This document shows, in pieces, positions 47,901 through 55,617 of a DNA stretch of 64,000 bases. Both the position numbers and the translations under genes were made by a program. The notes beneath the pieces are model-generated. The model saw nothing but the letters and a program-made list of their open reading frames with translations, had not been told where the DNA came from and searched no databases. The stretch is taken from contig BEIE01000001.1 in NCBI GenBank assembly GCA_002898255.1, positions 1,240,001-1,304,000 of the forward strand. Direction: 5' to 3'. The DNA comes from a bacterium HR28 (GTDB taxonomy: Bacteria; Chloroflexota; Chloroflexia; Thermomicrobiales; Thermomicrobiaceae). The first letter of the stretch is position 1; every line of letters begins with the position of its first letter.

Positions 47901-49439
47901 AAATTCGGAGAGGACAGCGAGGGGAGTGTCGTCGCCCATCGACCACAGCGGTTCTTTGCCCTCCACGGCCATGGGTTGGACTACAAGCCGCTGGTCCTCC
48001 GCGGTAAAGCCGAAGGCAACCTGCCGACGAAGCCAATCGTGCTCCTCGACCTCGTGCCCGTTTCCGTCGAGCGAGCTCGGCACCAGGTGCACGCGGTGCT
48101 GAGCGATCCATTCTCCGTAGGGGCGCCGGGCTGCTAGGAGCTGTTTGATCTCATGGTTCCGGTACACTGTGCCGGTCGCGGTGTCGGCAACGAGCATCTG
48201 CCCTGGGCCGAGGCGACCGCGTTCGATGACGCGGCGCGTGGAGAGATCAATGACACCTGTTTCGCTGGCAAGCACGACCAACCCGTCCTCAGTAATTGAG
48301 TAGCGGGCTGGTCGTAAACCGTTACGGTCGAGGACCGCGCCTGCGACGCGCCCGTCAGTAAAGGCGATCGCCGCGGGGCCGTCCCATGGCTCCATGAGTC
48401 CAGCGTGGTAATCGAAGAACGCGCGCACCTCGGGGGCGAGGTCGTCCATATGCTCCCACGCCTCCGGGATGAGCATGGCGACGGCGTGGACGATATCTCG
48501 GCCCGAGAGTTCCAGGAGCTCGAGCACTTGATCCAGGCTCATCGAGTCGGAACCTTCGGGATCGATTAACGGCAGCAGCTCTGAGAGTCGGTCGCCCCAA
48601 AGCGGCGACGAAAGTTCCGGCTCGCGGGCGCGCATCCAGTTGCGGTTACCTTGTAGGGTGTTAATCTCACCGTTGTGCGCGATCCGGCGGAACGGCTGGG
48701 CGAGTTGCCAAGTGGGGAACGTGTTGGTGCTGTACCGCTGGTGGAAGAGGGCGAGGGCACTCTCCATCAGCGGATCCTGGAGATCTCGGTAGAAAGCTGC
48801 CAGATCGCGTGCCACGAAGAGGCCTTTATAGACGATCGTTCGACAAGACAGTGAGGGAACGAAGAAGCCGCGGATCCCGAGTTCCTTGGCACAGCGTTCC
48901 GCTCGCCGGCGGGCCAGATAGAGACGGCGCTCGAACTCCATTTCGTCGATCCCCGCCGGTCGGGCAGCGATGACTTGCTCGATGTGGGGCATCGTCTGTC
49001 GTGCTTGCTGCCCGAGCACGGTGGGCTCGACTGGCACCACGCGCCACCAAACGTCTGAGATTCCCTGTGCGAAGAGGGCCGCGGTCAGTTCCTGTTTGCA
49101 GCGCTCACTTGCTGCCGCATCCTGGCTCGGGAGAAAGACCAGTCCTGCTGCGAGGCGCTCCGGCTCAACCGTAACGCCAAAAACGCGGGCGAGTTCCCGG
49201 ACCAGCAGCTTGCGCGGTAATTGCACAGTCACGCCAGCGCCGTCACCTGTTTTTGCATCGGCTGATACGGCGCCGCGGTGAGTGAGATTGACGACTGCTT
49301 CGAGCGCATAGCGAACGATCTCGTGGCTGGGTTTGCCACTGAGGTCGGCAACGAAGCCAGTACCGCACGCGTCGTGCTCATATTCCGGCCGGTAGAGTGG
49401 TGCTCCGACGATCTGTTCCTCGCTGCTCACGCGCATCAT
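44913..49439 (-). CDS. gltB: Glutamate synthase, large chain
   Basis: A ~1508-residue enzyme transferring glutamine amide nitrogen to 2-oxoglutarate. The N-terminal Ntn glutaminase nucleophile is the Cys of EHDACGTGFVADLSG, about 25 residues from the start, so a short propeptide is removed. The FMN/synthase domain carries the [3Fe-4S] set CDMARQCHLNTC (C-x5-C-x4-C) near residue 1120, and the C-terminal GXGXG-type beta-helix follows. I chose ATG 49439 because AAGGAG lies upstream; the frame opens at TTG 49484. No gltD is adjacent, so the electron donor may be ferredoxin or a distant small subunit. Confidence 0.92.
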   Translation of the reverse strand: MMRVSSEEQIVGAPLYRPEYEHDACGTGFVADLSGKPSHEIVRYALEAVVNLTHRGAVSADAKTGDGAGVTVQLPRKLLVRELARVFGVTVEPERLAAGLVFLPSQDAAASERCKQELTAALFAQGISDVWWRVVPVEPTVLGQQARQTMPHIEQVIAARPAGIDEMEFERRLYLARRRAERCAKELGIRGFFVPSLSCRTIVYKGLFVARDLAAFYRDLQDPLMESALALFHQRYSTNTFPTWQLAQPFRRIAHNGEINTLQGNRNWMRAREPELSSPLWGDRLSELLPLIDPEGSDSMSLDQVLELLELSGRDIVHAVAMLIPEAWEHMDDLAPEVRAFFDYHAGLMEPWDGPAAIAFTDGRVAGAVLDRNGLRPARYSITEDGLVVLASETGVIDLSTRRVIERGRLGPGQMLVADTATGTVYRNHEIKQLLAARRPYGEWIAQHRVHLVPSSLDGNGHEVEEHDWLRRQVAFGFTAEDQRLVVQPMAVEGKEPLWSMGDDTPLAVLSEFPRPLAHFFRQRFAQVTNPPIDSLREKLVMSLDVYLGPRASLLTETPEHARLLHLPSPILLEEQLAALANHPELKARTLRAVFKVADGPAGLERALAELLCCAEQAIDEGASILILSDRDVDAAHAPIPMPLAVGAVHHHLIRVGKRMRASLVCDTGDVWDVHQAAVLIGYGAAAVHPYLALHVARSFAGTRGAEQLSADELAKRYVKQLEYGLLKIMSKMGISTLASYQGAQLFEILGLSQDVVDQFFTGTPSRLGGLDLAGIAERALKRHASAFTEPIDRLPDWGFVRFRKDGEYHAFSPMNVRALQQAAQTGDREAYRQYVQLVQDRRPMALRDLLTFRPTQPIPLDEVEPAEEIRKRFVVTAMSLGALSPEAHRTLAIAMNRIGARSNCGEGGEDPDWYYEEGTDVPHNKIKQVASARFGVTAEYLVRAEELEIKIAQGSKPGEGGQLPAHKVTAIIARFRHAIPGIQLISPPPHHDIYSIEDLAQLIYDLKMVNPRARVGVKLVAEAGVGTIAAGVAKAHADYILISGHSGGTGASPLSSIKYAGVPWELGLAETQQTLVLNDLRSRVRLRTDGGLQTARDIVIAALLGAEEFGFGSAALVAIGCDMARQCHLNTCPTGIATQREDLRKRFAGKPEHVINFFTLLAEEVREYLAMLGARRLDDIVGRVELLSVIDQLDGPAATLDLQPLLAVPADPNAPRRCLYDRNIFHDLTGPALDEWLLEQARPAFEQRQPVRISTTVQNHNRAVGGRLAGELALRFGRERAPEGLVTVELTGQAGQSFGAWCWHGLTLILNGEANDYVGKGMGGGTIVVRSPEPPADPNRPHVLVGNTVLYGATGGELFVAGQAGERFAVRNSGAIAVVEGVGDHGCEYMTGGVVVVLGPTGRNFAAGMTNGVAFVFDPEGVFPGRLNREYVQLERLSAEDEEMLRTLIAKHVAFTGSQRGREILERWDELRTAFWKVAPHPPIEAVEERPTRRVRERPVEARAVAD

Positions 49440-50472
49440 CGCGTCGATAGCTCCTTCCCTCTGCGCTGAGGTCGTCGCTCCCAATGCACTGAGCGACGGT
49501 GATTCGACCTTTCAGCGAACGGATTCGCCTGTTGGCAAACAATGCGAGAACGTCAATGCCCCGGTCGCGAGCTCCGGTCGGGGAGACCGGAATTATCCGA
49601 CGCGCAAGTTACCTACGCGCCCTCGCCCGGGGCCTGTGAGGTACAGAACGCCTCAGGGAAAAGCTGCGGAATGCAAGAGTGGAACTCTGCTGAACCTGTG
49701 ATGAGGGCACTTGCCGCACCGTTGCAGCCATTCCGGTTCCTCCTCCATCGCTCGCGCACCGTTGCGCGGGCAGAAACCGCGAGGACCTCAGCTGGGTACT
49801 ATAGCAGGCAATCGGATCGACCGCAAGACCCTTTGGCGGAATCGTTTCAGGCATCAAGCGAGTCGGTGGATTGTTGCTTCTGTCTCTCCCCGCTCCGGTT
49901 TGGCAGCCGGGGGCTGTGTCCTCGATCGCTCGCAATCGGCAGGGGCATCGTGACGCAGTTTGTCTCGCGTTGGAAGTATGTTGGGTCCGAGGATATCCGT
50001 GGAGCACGAGCGGGGCAGTTTGCTGGTCTCATGCCCCTGCCAATCAAGTGGAGTACATGCTGGCGGTCCCTTTCGCCGGGTGCTGGTCTGTGGGGGGGCA
50101 GAGCGGCGGGTCAGGCGCGAGCGTCACTCAGTAAACAAGGGCTGAGGATATCGTGCTGTATTCGCGTTGATTTCCCCGTGAGTCGGTGATTGGTTACGCC
50201 CATTCCATGGCGACGACCGAAAGCTGCTCGATCGAAGATCGCGCAAGTGGAAGCGGCAGGAGGGTGGCTCTTCTCATCGCAGCGTTGCGACTTTGGACGA
50301 GTGAGATGATGCCGATCAGGTCCCGTCACACGAGTCCCTTGTCGACTTCCGTGCTCTGTGGGACACTCTGACCGTGCGGATCGGTGGTGCATGGTGACGA
50401 ATCTCGCACCGGCCGGTTCGCTCATGAGATGGGACGGCGATACGCCGCGGAAAGTCATGCGGGGGTATCGGT
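49440..50472. other. Long gene-poor gap between gltB and aminotransferase
   Basis: About 1 kb with no gene I can support. The longest frame (49542-50189, plus) is rich in Arg, Ser and Cys with no ribosome site. A 7-bp hairpin, TCCGGTC/GACCGGA, is at 49573-49591, and a larger inverted-repeat structure is at 49935-50044. The gltB promoter must be here but is not obvious. Confidence 0.4.
49935..50044. repeat. Long-range inverted repeat with competing hairpin
   Basis: GGCAGGGGCAT at 49938-49948 is the exact complement of ATGCCCCTGCC at 50031-50041. With one mismatch the match extends to 14 bases (49935-49948 with 50031-50044). Inside, GGGGCA at 50012-50017 can instead pair with TGCCCC at 50032-50037. 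Two exclusive foldings are possible, as in a regulatory RNA. It lies about 430 bases before the aminotransferase. Strand and function are unknown. Confidence 0.45.
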
Positions 50473-51867
50473 ATGGGTGATGGGATGGTCATACATCCGG
50501 AGCCACAGACGGCACCGGACTTTGAGCAAGAGGCGCTTAAGCACGTCTGGATCCACTCGGCGGAATGGATTCGCCTGGCTGAGGAGCGGGGCTTTCGGGT
50601 CTTTGAGCGTGCCTACGGGAGCACGCTCGTCGACGTTTACGGCCGCGAGTATATCGACGGTCTTTCCGGCTTGTGGGTCGTCAACGCAGGGCACGGTCGA
50701 CGCGAAATTGCTGAAGCAATGGCCGAGCAGGCTGCAAAGGTAGCCTATGTGTCCTCGGCCAATCATACGACCGTGCCAACGGTTCGCCTGGCCCACGAGC
50801 TCGCGGTGCGGCTTCCTGGAGACCTTAACCGTGTCTTCTTCTGTTCCGGTGGTTCGGAGGCGGTGGAGAGCGCGATCAAAATTGCCAAGCAAGTTCAAGC
50901 GATGCGGGGTTATCCCAAACGGTACAAGATCATCGCACGGCGCGGAAGCTACCACGGTATGACCTATGGCGCGATGACGCTGACGCAGTCGCGCAACGAA
51001 AAGTTCTTCGGGCCATTCATGTACGGTGTGTACTACGTTCCCTCGCCGAACCGGTATCGCAATGACTTCGGGCTAGAGGGCGAGGAAGGGGATCTCATGT
51101 GTGCGAATTATGTGGAACAGGAGATCCTCTACCAGGATCCCGAGACGGTTGCAGCGGTGATCGGTGAGCCGATCTCGACGTCGAACGGGGTCCATGTTCC
51201 CTCGCCCAAGTACTGGCAGCGTCTCCGGGAGATCTGCGACAAGTACGGCGTGCTGCTCATCATGGATGAGGTCATCAATGGCTTCGGCCGTACCGGGAAG
51301 ATGTTCGCAGCGGAGCATTTCGGGGTCGTTCCCGATCTGATGACGATGGCGAAGGGAATTACGTCCGGGTACGCGCCAATGGGGGCGGTGGCCGTGCGCG
51401 ACAGCGTCTTCGAAATTTTCCAAGAGCAGAAGGAGGTTCCGCTCGGCCACTTGTTGACGTTTGGAGGTCATGCCGTTGCAGCAGCTGCTGCACTGAAGAA
51501 CCTCGAGATCTTCGACCGTGAGGGGCTGGTGCAACAGAGTGCGGACAAGGGTAAGTACCTCCTCGAGCAGTTGAAGGGACTCCTCCGCCATCCGACCGTC
51601 GGCGATGTCCGTGGTCTGGGGTTGATGTGCGGCATCGAGCTTGTCAAGAGCAAGACGACAAAGGAGAAGTGGCCGCGGAACAGCGCCTTTATCAAGGCGT
51701 TAGAACGGCGGATGAATGAGAAGGGCTTGCTGACGCGTGTCTGGGAGATTGTCCACGTTGCGCCGCCGTTGGTCGTGACCTACGAGGAACTCGATCGGAT
51801 CGTTGCGATCATCGATGAGGCACTGACCGAGACCGAAAACGAGTTCGCGAGCGAGATTTCAGACTGA
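50473..51867 (+). CDS. Class III aminotransferase (omega-amino acid:pyruvate type)
   Basis: A 464-residue PLP enzyme. It shows SGLWVVNAGHGRREIAEAM, FFCSGGSEAVESAIKIAK, GSYHGMTYGAMTLT, LIMDEVINGFGRTGKMF and the Schiff-base lysine K294 in MAKGITSGYAPMGAV. The family transfers the terminal amino group of beta-alanine, GABA, putrescine or aromatic amines to pyruvate. The specificity is not clear from sequence. ATG 50473 with GGGGGTATCGGT before it is the likely start; ATG 50485 is close. It is convergent with the SCO1 cluster, 17 bases apart. Confidence 0.9.
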   Translation: MGDGMVIHPEPQTAPDFEQEALKHVWIHSAEWIRLAEERGFRVFERAYGSTLVDVYGREYIDGLSGLWVVNAGHGRREIAEAMAEQAAKVAYVSSANHTTVPTVRLAHELAVRLPGDLNRVFFCSGGSEAVESAIKIAKQVQAMRGYPKRYKIIARRGSYHGMTYGAMTLTQSRNEKFFGPFMYGVYYVPSPNRYRNDFGLEGEEGDLMCANYVEQEILYQDPETVAAVIGEPISTSNGVHVPSPKYWQRLREICDKYGVLLIMDEVINGFGRTGKMFAAEHFGVVPDLMTMAKGITSGYAPMGAVAVRDSVFEIFQEQKEVPLGHLLTFGGHAVAAAAALKNLEIFDREGLVQQSADKGKYLLEQLKGLLRHPTVGDVRGLGLMCGIELVKSKTTKEKWPRNSAFIKALERRMNEKGLLTRVWEIVHVAPPLVVTYEELDRIVAIIDEALTETENEFASEISD

Positions 51868-51883
51868 GCCGAGTCCTCGTGCG

Positions 51884-52504
51884 TCAACCCGCGACGAGGC
51901 GTTCGAGAAGTCCAGCGAGGCGCTCGGGGTCGAGCGCCTCGTCGCGAATGAGGTAGCGGATGCGCCGTTCACTATCGAGGATGTAGCTCACGGTGGTGTG
52001 CGCAACTTCGTACTGTCCATCAGCGAGAGGTTGACGCACGACGGCAATCGCGAAATCTGCCCAGACCGGTTCAAGAGCACTTGGATCTCCGGTGAGATAG
52101 ATAATTTGATTCTCGAACCCATTGGCCTGCAGGTACTGTTGCACACGCGTGGGCGTGTCCCGCTCGGGATCCACCGTGATTGCGATGATATGCACCTGGT
52201 TGCGGACGTTCTGCGGAAGTCGTTGATACGTGGCCACCAACTTTTGCAGCGTCAAAGGGCAGGTGTCCGGACAACTCGTATACACGAAGGTCACAATGAA
52301 CGCGTGGCCTTCCAAACGGGAGAAGCGTACCGCCTGGCCGGTTTGATCGAGCAATGTGAAGTCGGGAGCAGGTCGACCGTCGAGCTCAAGCGCCCATTCG
52401 ATTGCGCGCTGCGCCTGATACCAGCGGACCGCGTACACACCTCCAGTGCCAATCAGTGCCACAATCGCGAGGACCCAGAGTGTGATGCGGATGCGTCGCA
52501 ACAT
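51884..52504 (-). CDS. SCO1/SenC/PrrC copper chaperone
   Basis: A 206-residue thioredoxin-fold protein anchored by one N-terminal span (about 7-26). The copper ligands are C78 and C82 in YTSCPDTCPLT and H169 in EVAHTTVSYI. The SCO family delivers copper to, or reduces, the CuA site of cytochrome oxidase or nitrous oxide reductase. Its ATG overlaps the preceding stop (TAATG), so it is coupled to the Ig-like gene. No oxidase gene is in the window. Confidence 0.92.
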   Translation of the reverse strand: MLRRIRITLWVLAIVALIGTGGVYAVRWYQAQRAIEWALELDGRPAPDFTLLDQTGQAVRFSRLEGHAFIVTFVYTSCPDTCPLTLQKLVATYQRLPQNVRNQVHIIAITVDPERDTPTRVQQYLQANGFENQIIYLTGDPSALEPVWADFAIAVVRQPLADGQYEVAHTTVSYILDSERRIRYLIRDEALDPERLAGLLERLVAG

Positions 52505-53064
52505 TACGGCCTTCCTTTTCTTGCTTGCGTCGAGCTAGTGGTTCGGGTGTTGCGACTCCCTCCCCCGAAAAGCCACCAGAGGAGTGGAATCGTCGTGACC
52601 GCTACAGCTCCCCACAACCACCAGGAACGCCACAGTGAAGACGTCGCGCGTTCCACTGTAACATCGAACGCGACTGAGCCAGCTCCCTCAGGGGCCCGAA
52701 CAGCCAATTCTATTCGATATGCACCGGGTTGATCGATCGAAAACTCGGCTGCGTAGTAGAGCTTATTCGTCGCTTGCTCGCGCGTTACAGGATACTTCTG
52801 AGACGAACCGCCGTTCAGGGGTGTGATAGTGAGTATGATTTCGGCGTTTTCCACGATCGCCTTGTCCTCGCGCCGTTGCAGGAGGACACTCACATCGACA
52901 GTCCCCGTCTGGAGCGGTACCGGGCTGGTGAAGACCGTTACCTCGTACTGTCCGATGGGGTGGTTGGCCACCCGAACCTGTCCGCCGTTTGCGACGGCGG
53001 GCTGTGAGATAAGGATGGTGAACAGCACGGTGAGGGCAAGGATCAACCTGCGCGGCGGTTGCAT
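52504..53064 (-). CDS. Secreted Ig-like (FixH/YtkA-like) protein with C-terminal membrane anchor
   Basis: A 186-residue protein from ATG 53064 with signal peptide RLILALTVLFTILISQPAVA, a beta-sandwich region about 27-135 (YEVTVFTSPVPLQTGTVDVSV...PGAYRIELAVRAP) and a C-terminal span WLWGAVAVTTIPLLWWLFG. The fold resembles YtkA/FixH-type copper-oxidase assembly domains, but no Met/His metal motif is obvious. There is no clear Shine-Dalgarno sequence; the start is chosen from the signal peptide (the frame opens at 53211). It sits directly before SCO1. Confidence 0.7.
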   Translation of the reverse strand: MQPPRRLILALTVLFTILISQPAVANGGQVRVANHPIGQYEVTVFTSPVPLQTGTVDVSVLLQRREDKAIVENAEIILTITPLNGGSSQKYPVTREQATNKLYYAAEFSIDQPGAYRIELAVRAPEGAGSVAFDVTVERATSSLWRSWWLWGAVAVTTIPLLWWLFGGGSRNTRTTSSTQARKGRP

Positions 53065-53226
53065 TCGATCGCTAGAGACTGGACTACTGGAGAACGTTTC
53101 CACTGTTTGGTTATGCGGGTTCTGCTTTGTAGTGCGACAGAGAGGGTTCTGACCAGGAGCGCTGAGGAGTCCCCATAGTCTGAAAATCCACTGTCGATGA
53201 TTTCCCTGCATGGTCTCAATCCCATC

Positions 53227-54678
53227 TCATCCCAGGAGTGTACCGCGCATCTCCATAGGCTGGTCAAGAAGCCAGACACCGAAGAGAAAAAGCACTACCT
53301 GGAGGACAATCCAGGGGAGAACGACGTGGAAGCGAAGTTGAAGGTGTCGACCGAGCACAAGTGCCCAGGTAGCTGATCCAAAGAATCCAGCAGCGAAGAC
53401 GAGTAGGACGAACTGGTGCACCACGTTCATCGGAAGCAGACTGGCGAGGTGCCACGCTGGCCAGCCCAGCAACGGATGCCCGAACACGTCCATGACAAAG
53501 CTTTGCGTCAATGGCACAACCGTCAGCGCGCCGGTTAGGAAATGGAAGAGATAGTGAGCTGCCCACATGCTGAAGCCCAGCGGAGCCAGGGAGTACACAA
53601 ACTGGCGGAATCCCCACCATGGTGAGCGTGCTCGCGCAAGCATGCTCGTCGCAAGCCCGGCGAGCAGTGCAGTAATCCCGAGGAGGCCGACACCCGCGAG
53701 AAAGACGAGTGCGAGCAAAAAGCCTTCGCTGGTAATGTGAAGCGTCTGGCTGAGCCAGCTTAGGAACTGGTAGACTGGGCTCACCATGCCGAAAGCGTTG
53801 AGGAATCCAAGCCCGGTGAGCCCGAGGACGAGGAGCATCCAGTCTGGACGGTTGCTCAGGCGACCGATTCCCGACCGGTTCACCGTTGGGTCGAGTTCCG
53901 TTATGAGCGGAACGCGAAGGCGTAGGGTCACGTTCTGGACTGGGCAGGCATGAACACAGTCAAGACAGAACGTGCAGTCGAGGTTACCGACCTTGCGCGG
54001 TTGGAACAGGCCGAGTTCGCAGCCATATTGGGCTAGTTTGCCTGCTGCATTAAAGTGTCCGCGGATACAGTCTTTGGTCACGCAGCTTGCGCAGACCGTC
54101 GGGTCACGCACAGTGACGACTGTCGGTGAAGCCAACGAACCAAGAAAATTGAATTGGCCAATTGGGCAGACATGCTTGCAGAACGCTGCACCACGGAAGA
54201 ACCCATCGATGAGAAATGCGGCCACGAAATAGGTGATGATCACCCAGGCAGTCAGCAGGGGGCTTGCCCAGAGGTCAAACGCTTCATAGGCCCAAAAGAA
54301 GACGATGAGGAGCACGAGCGCCAGCCATTTCCCAGGAAGCCAGCGTGGCCAGGCACGCTGTGCTCGGAAGAGTCGCCGGGCGAGTCGGCGGGGAAGAAGG
54401 AAGGGGCAAGCGAAGCAGAACAGGTTACCTACCAGGAACAAAGCCAGCACCACGAGCCCACGCCAATGGACCCAGGGCAGGACACCAGCGAGATTCTTTG
54501 GGGCAAGGGGCGGCCCGAAGAACCCGTCATAGAGTACAAGCAGAGCAAGTATGAGAAGTACCACCTGAGCACTCGTTCGGGTATGTCGCCAGCGGAGCCA
54601 ACGGCCCAGGATTGGCCAGTGTTGCAGGTCGCTGGGTGATCGAGTGCTTCCCAGGATTAGCGCAGTTCGATGTGCCAT
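53227..54678 (-). CDS. Membrane polyferredoxin, NapH/CcoG-like (FesM-type)
   Basis: A 483-residue protein with about ten spans. Cysteine motifs are GNLFCFACPFLL, AAFCKHVCPIGQF (C-x3-CP, as in NosR/NapH), CASCVTKDCIRG and CTFCLDCVHACPV, enough for about two [4Fe-4S] clusters on the cytoplasmic face. The second half is all membrane. Such proteins pass electrons from quinol across the membrane to periplasmic reductases or copper sites. ATG 54678 follows AGGAGCCTTGCC; the open frame from 54876 is not used. It is 10 bases after the lipoprotein gene. Confidence 0.8.
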   Translation of the reverse strand: MAHRTALILGSTRSPSDLQHWPILGRWLRWRHTRTSAQVVLLILALLVLYDGFFGPPLAPKNLAGVLPWVHWRGLVVLALFLVGNLFCFACPFLLPRRLARRLFRAQRAWPRWLPGKWLALVLLIVFFWAYEAFDLWASPLLTAWVIITYFVAAFLIDGFFRGAAFCKHVCPIGQFNFLGSLASPTVVTVRDPTVCASCVTKDCIRGHFNAAGKLAQYGCELGLFQPRKVGNLDCTFCLDCVHACPVQNVTLRLRVPLITELDPTVNRSGIGRLSNRPDWMLLVLGLTGLGFLNAFGMVSPVYQFLSWLSQTLHITSEGFLLALVFLAGVGLLGITALLAGLATSMLARARSPWWGFRQFVYSLAPLGFSMWAAHYLFHFLTGALTVVPLTQSFVMDVFGHPLLGWPAWHLASLLPMNVVHQFVLLVFAAGFFGSATWALVLGRHLQLRFHVVLPWIVLQVVLFLFGVWLLDQPMEMRGTLLG

Positions 54679-54688
54679 GGCAAGGCTC

Positions 54689-55150
54689 CTACTCGTGCGT
54701 TGGCGTTGCACCAGAACCCTGATCGTGAGCTGGGGTTGCAGGGGACTGTATCCCCGACCGAACACCAGGGATCGTGGTGCGAGCCTCGAACGCTTGTCCA
54801 TTCCAGGTTCCGCGCACGATGATGATCCAGTCTCCAGCCATGGTGAACTCGAAGCCTTGCGTGACAAAGACTGCATCGCCTTCTTCGCGGGCCTGCACGA
54901 TCACTGGCTTCATACCAGCGTGGGACATGGTGCCTTCGACTTCCACCGAGCCGAGGCCGACGATGGGCTGCCCGCGTTGATCACGGAGCCGCAGGCGGAG
55001 CTCGGCTGCACCGACTTGTGGCGGCGACGGCTTGACCGAGACGATGTCAACCGTAACCTGCGAATTCTGTTGTCCACGTTGGCAGGCGATCAGATTGCTG
55101 GCTAGAACGCTCAAAAGTAGGAGTGGGATGATAACGCGAAGAACCCACAT
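54689..55150 (-). CDS. YtkA-like domain lipoprotein
   Basis: A 153-residue exported lipoprotein with lipobox SNLIACQRG (Cys about 23) and a beta-sandwich YtkA/FixH-type domain (VEVEGTMSHAGMKPVIV, then TMAGDWIIIVRGTW). A His- and Met-bearing MSHAGMKP loop could bind copper. The ATG has GGAGGAGG immediately upstream, and that site is one arm of a strong hairpin. It is the second gene of the cluster, overlapping the His-rich ORF by 40 bases. Confidence 0.75.
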   Translation of the reverse strand: MWVLRVIIPLLLLSVLASNLIACQRGQQNSQVTVDIVSVKPSPPQVGAAELRLRLRDQRGQPIVGLGSVEVEGTMSHAGMKPVIVQAREEGDAVFVTQGFEFTMAGDWIIIVRGTWNGQAFEARTTIPGVRSGIQSPATPAHDQGSGATPTHE

Positions 55151-55557
55151 AATGCCTCCTCCGAATGATCGCCAAACTGCCTTGGCAGACGATCATCGAG
55201 CTTGCGCGGAGGAGGCGAATCAGGCTCGTGCTGTCGACCAGATGGCGAGGAGGGTAGGTAGCCCGCGCACGGAGTACGACCACGGCGTCTGGGAGGGTTG
55301 GCGAGAGCAGGAAGAATCGCGATTCCCAACACGAGGGCAGTGCCGCCACTCGGTGCAAGGAGATTCACGTCCTGCGCATCAATGCTCATCGGCGGCCGCA
55401 GTGGGCCGTGATGGTGTCTAGAAAGCTCGAAGAGCGCGTGTGGATGCGGAGCATCCGCACCGCAGGTGCAGACGGTTGGAAAAAGGAGAAGTGTGAGGCC
55501 TGTTGCCAGAACTGCCAAAAGTGTGATGGTGGTCGTCGTGCGTTGCGTCGTCCTCAT
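55111..55557 (-). CDS. Small His-rich secreted or membrane protein (hypothetical)
   Basis: A 148-residue frame with a signal-like N-terminus ITLLAVLATGLTLLLF, then CTCGADAPHPH and LSRHHHGP, a possible metal-binding Cys/His segment. A second hydrophobic run GGTALVLGIAILPALA follows and then a basic tail. AGGAAACACG precedes the ATG. It leads the polyferredoxin/SCO cluster, and its translation would run through the hairpin that hides the next start. The far C-terminus could be only read-through. No family recognised. Confidence 0.5.
   Translation of the reverse strand: MRTTQRTTTTITLLAVLATGLTLLLFPTVCTCGADAPHPHALFELSRHHHGPLRPPMSIDAQDVNLLAPSGGTALVLGIAILPALANPPRRRGRTPCAGYLPSSPSGRQHEPDSPPPRKLDDRLPRQFGDHSEEALCGFFALSSHSYF
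55151..55216 (-). promoter_or_regulatory. Hairpin sequestering the lipoprotein ribosome-binding site
   Basis: In the minus-strand RNA, GCCTCCTCCG (plus 55207-55216) pairs perfectly with CGGAGGAGGC (55154-55163), which is the Shine-Dalgarno site three bases before the ATG at 55150. Nested inside are ATGATCG/CGATCAT (7 bp, 55065-range equivalents at 55165-55171 and 55190-55196) and GCCA/TGGC. One side has a 10-base internal loop. The site is therefore closed unless a ribosome translates through the upstream ORF or the RNA melts. Confidence 0.7.
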
Positions 55558-55617
55558 CGTGTTTCCTGCCTGCGGGTGCGGCAGGCACTCAGAGTAGTGT
55601 ACGGAATCGTGCTGGCC

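Noticed and set aside
49542-50189. 215-codon frame in the gltB-aminotransferase gap
   Set aside because: Composition is Arg/Ser/Cys-rich with no domain and no ribosome site. The RNA-like inverted repeat lies inside it, which better explains the region.
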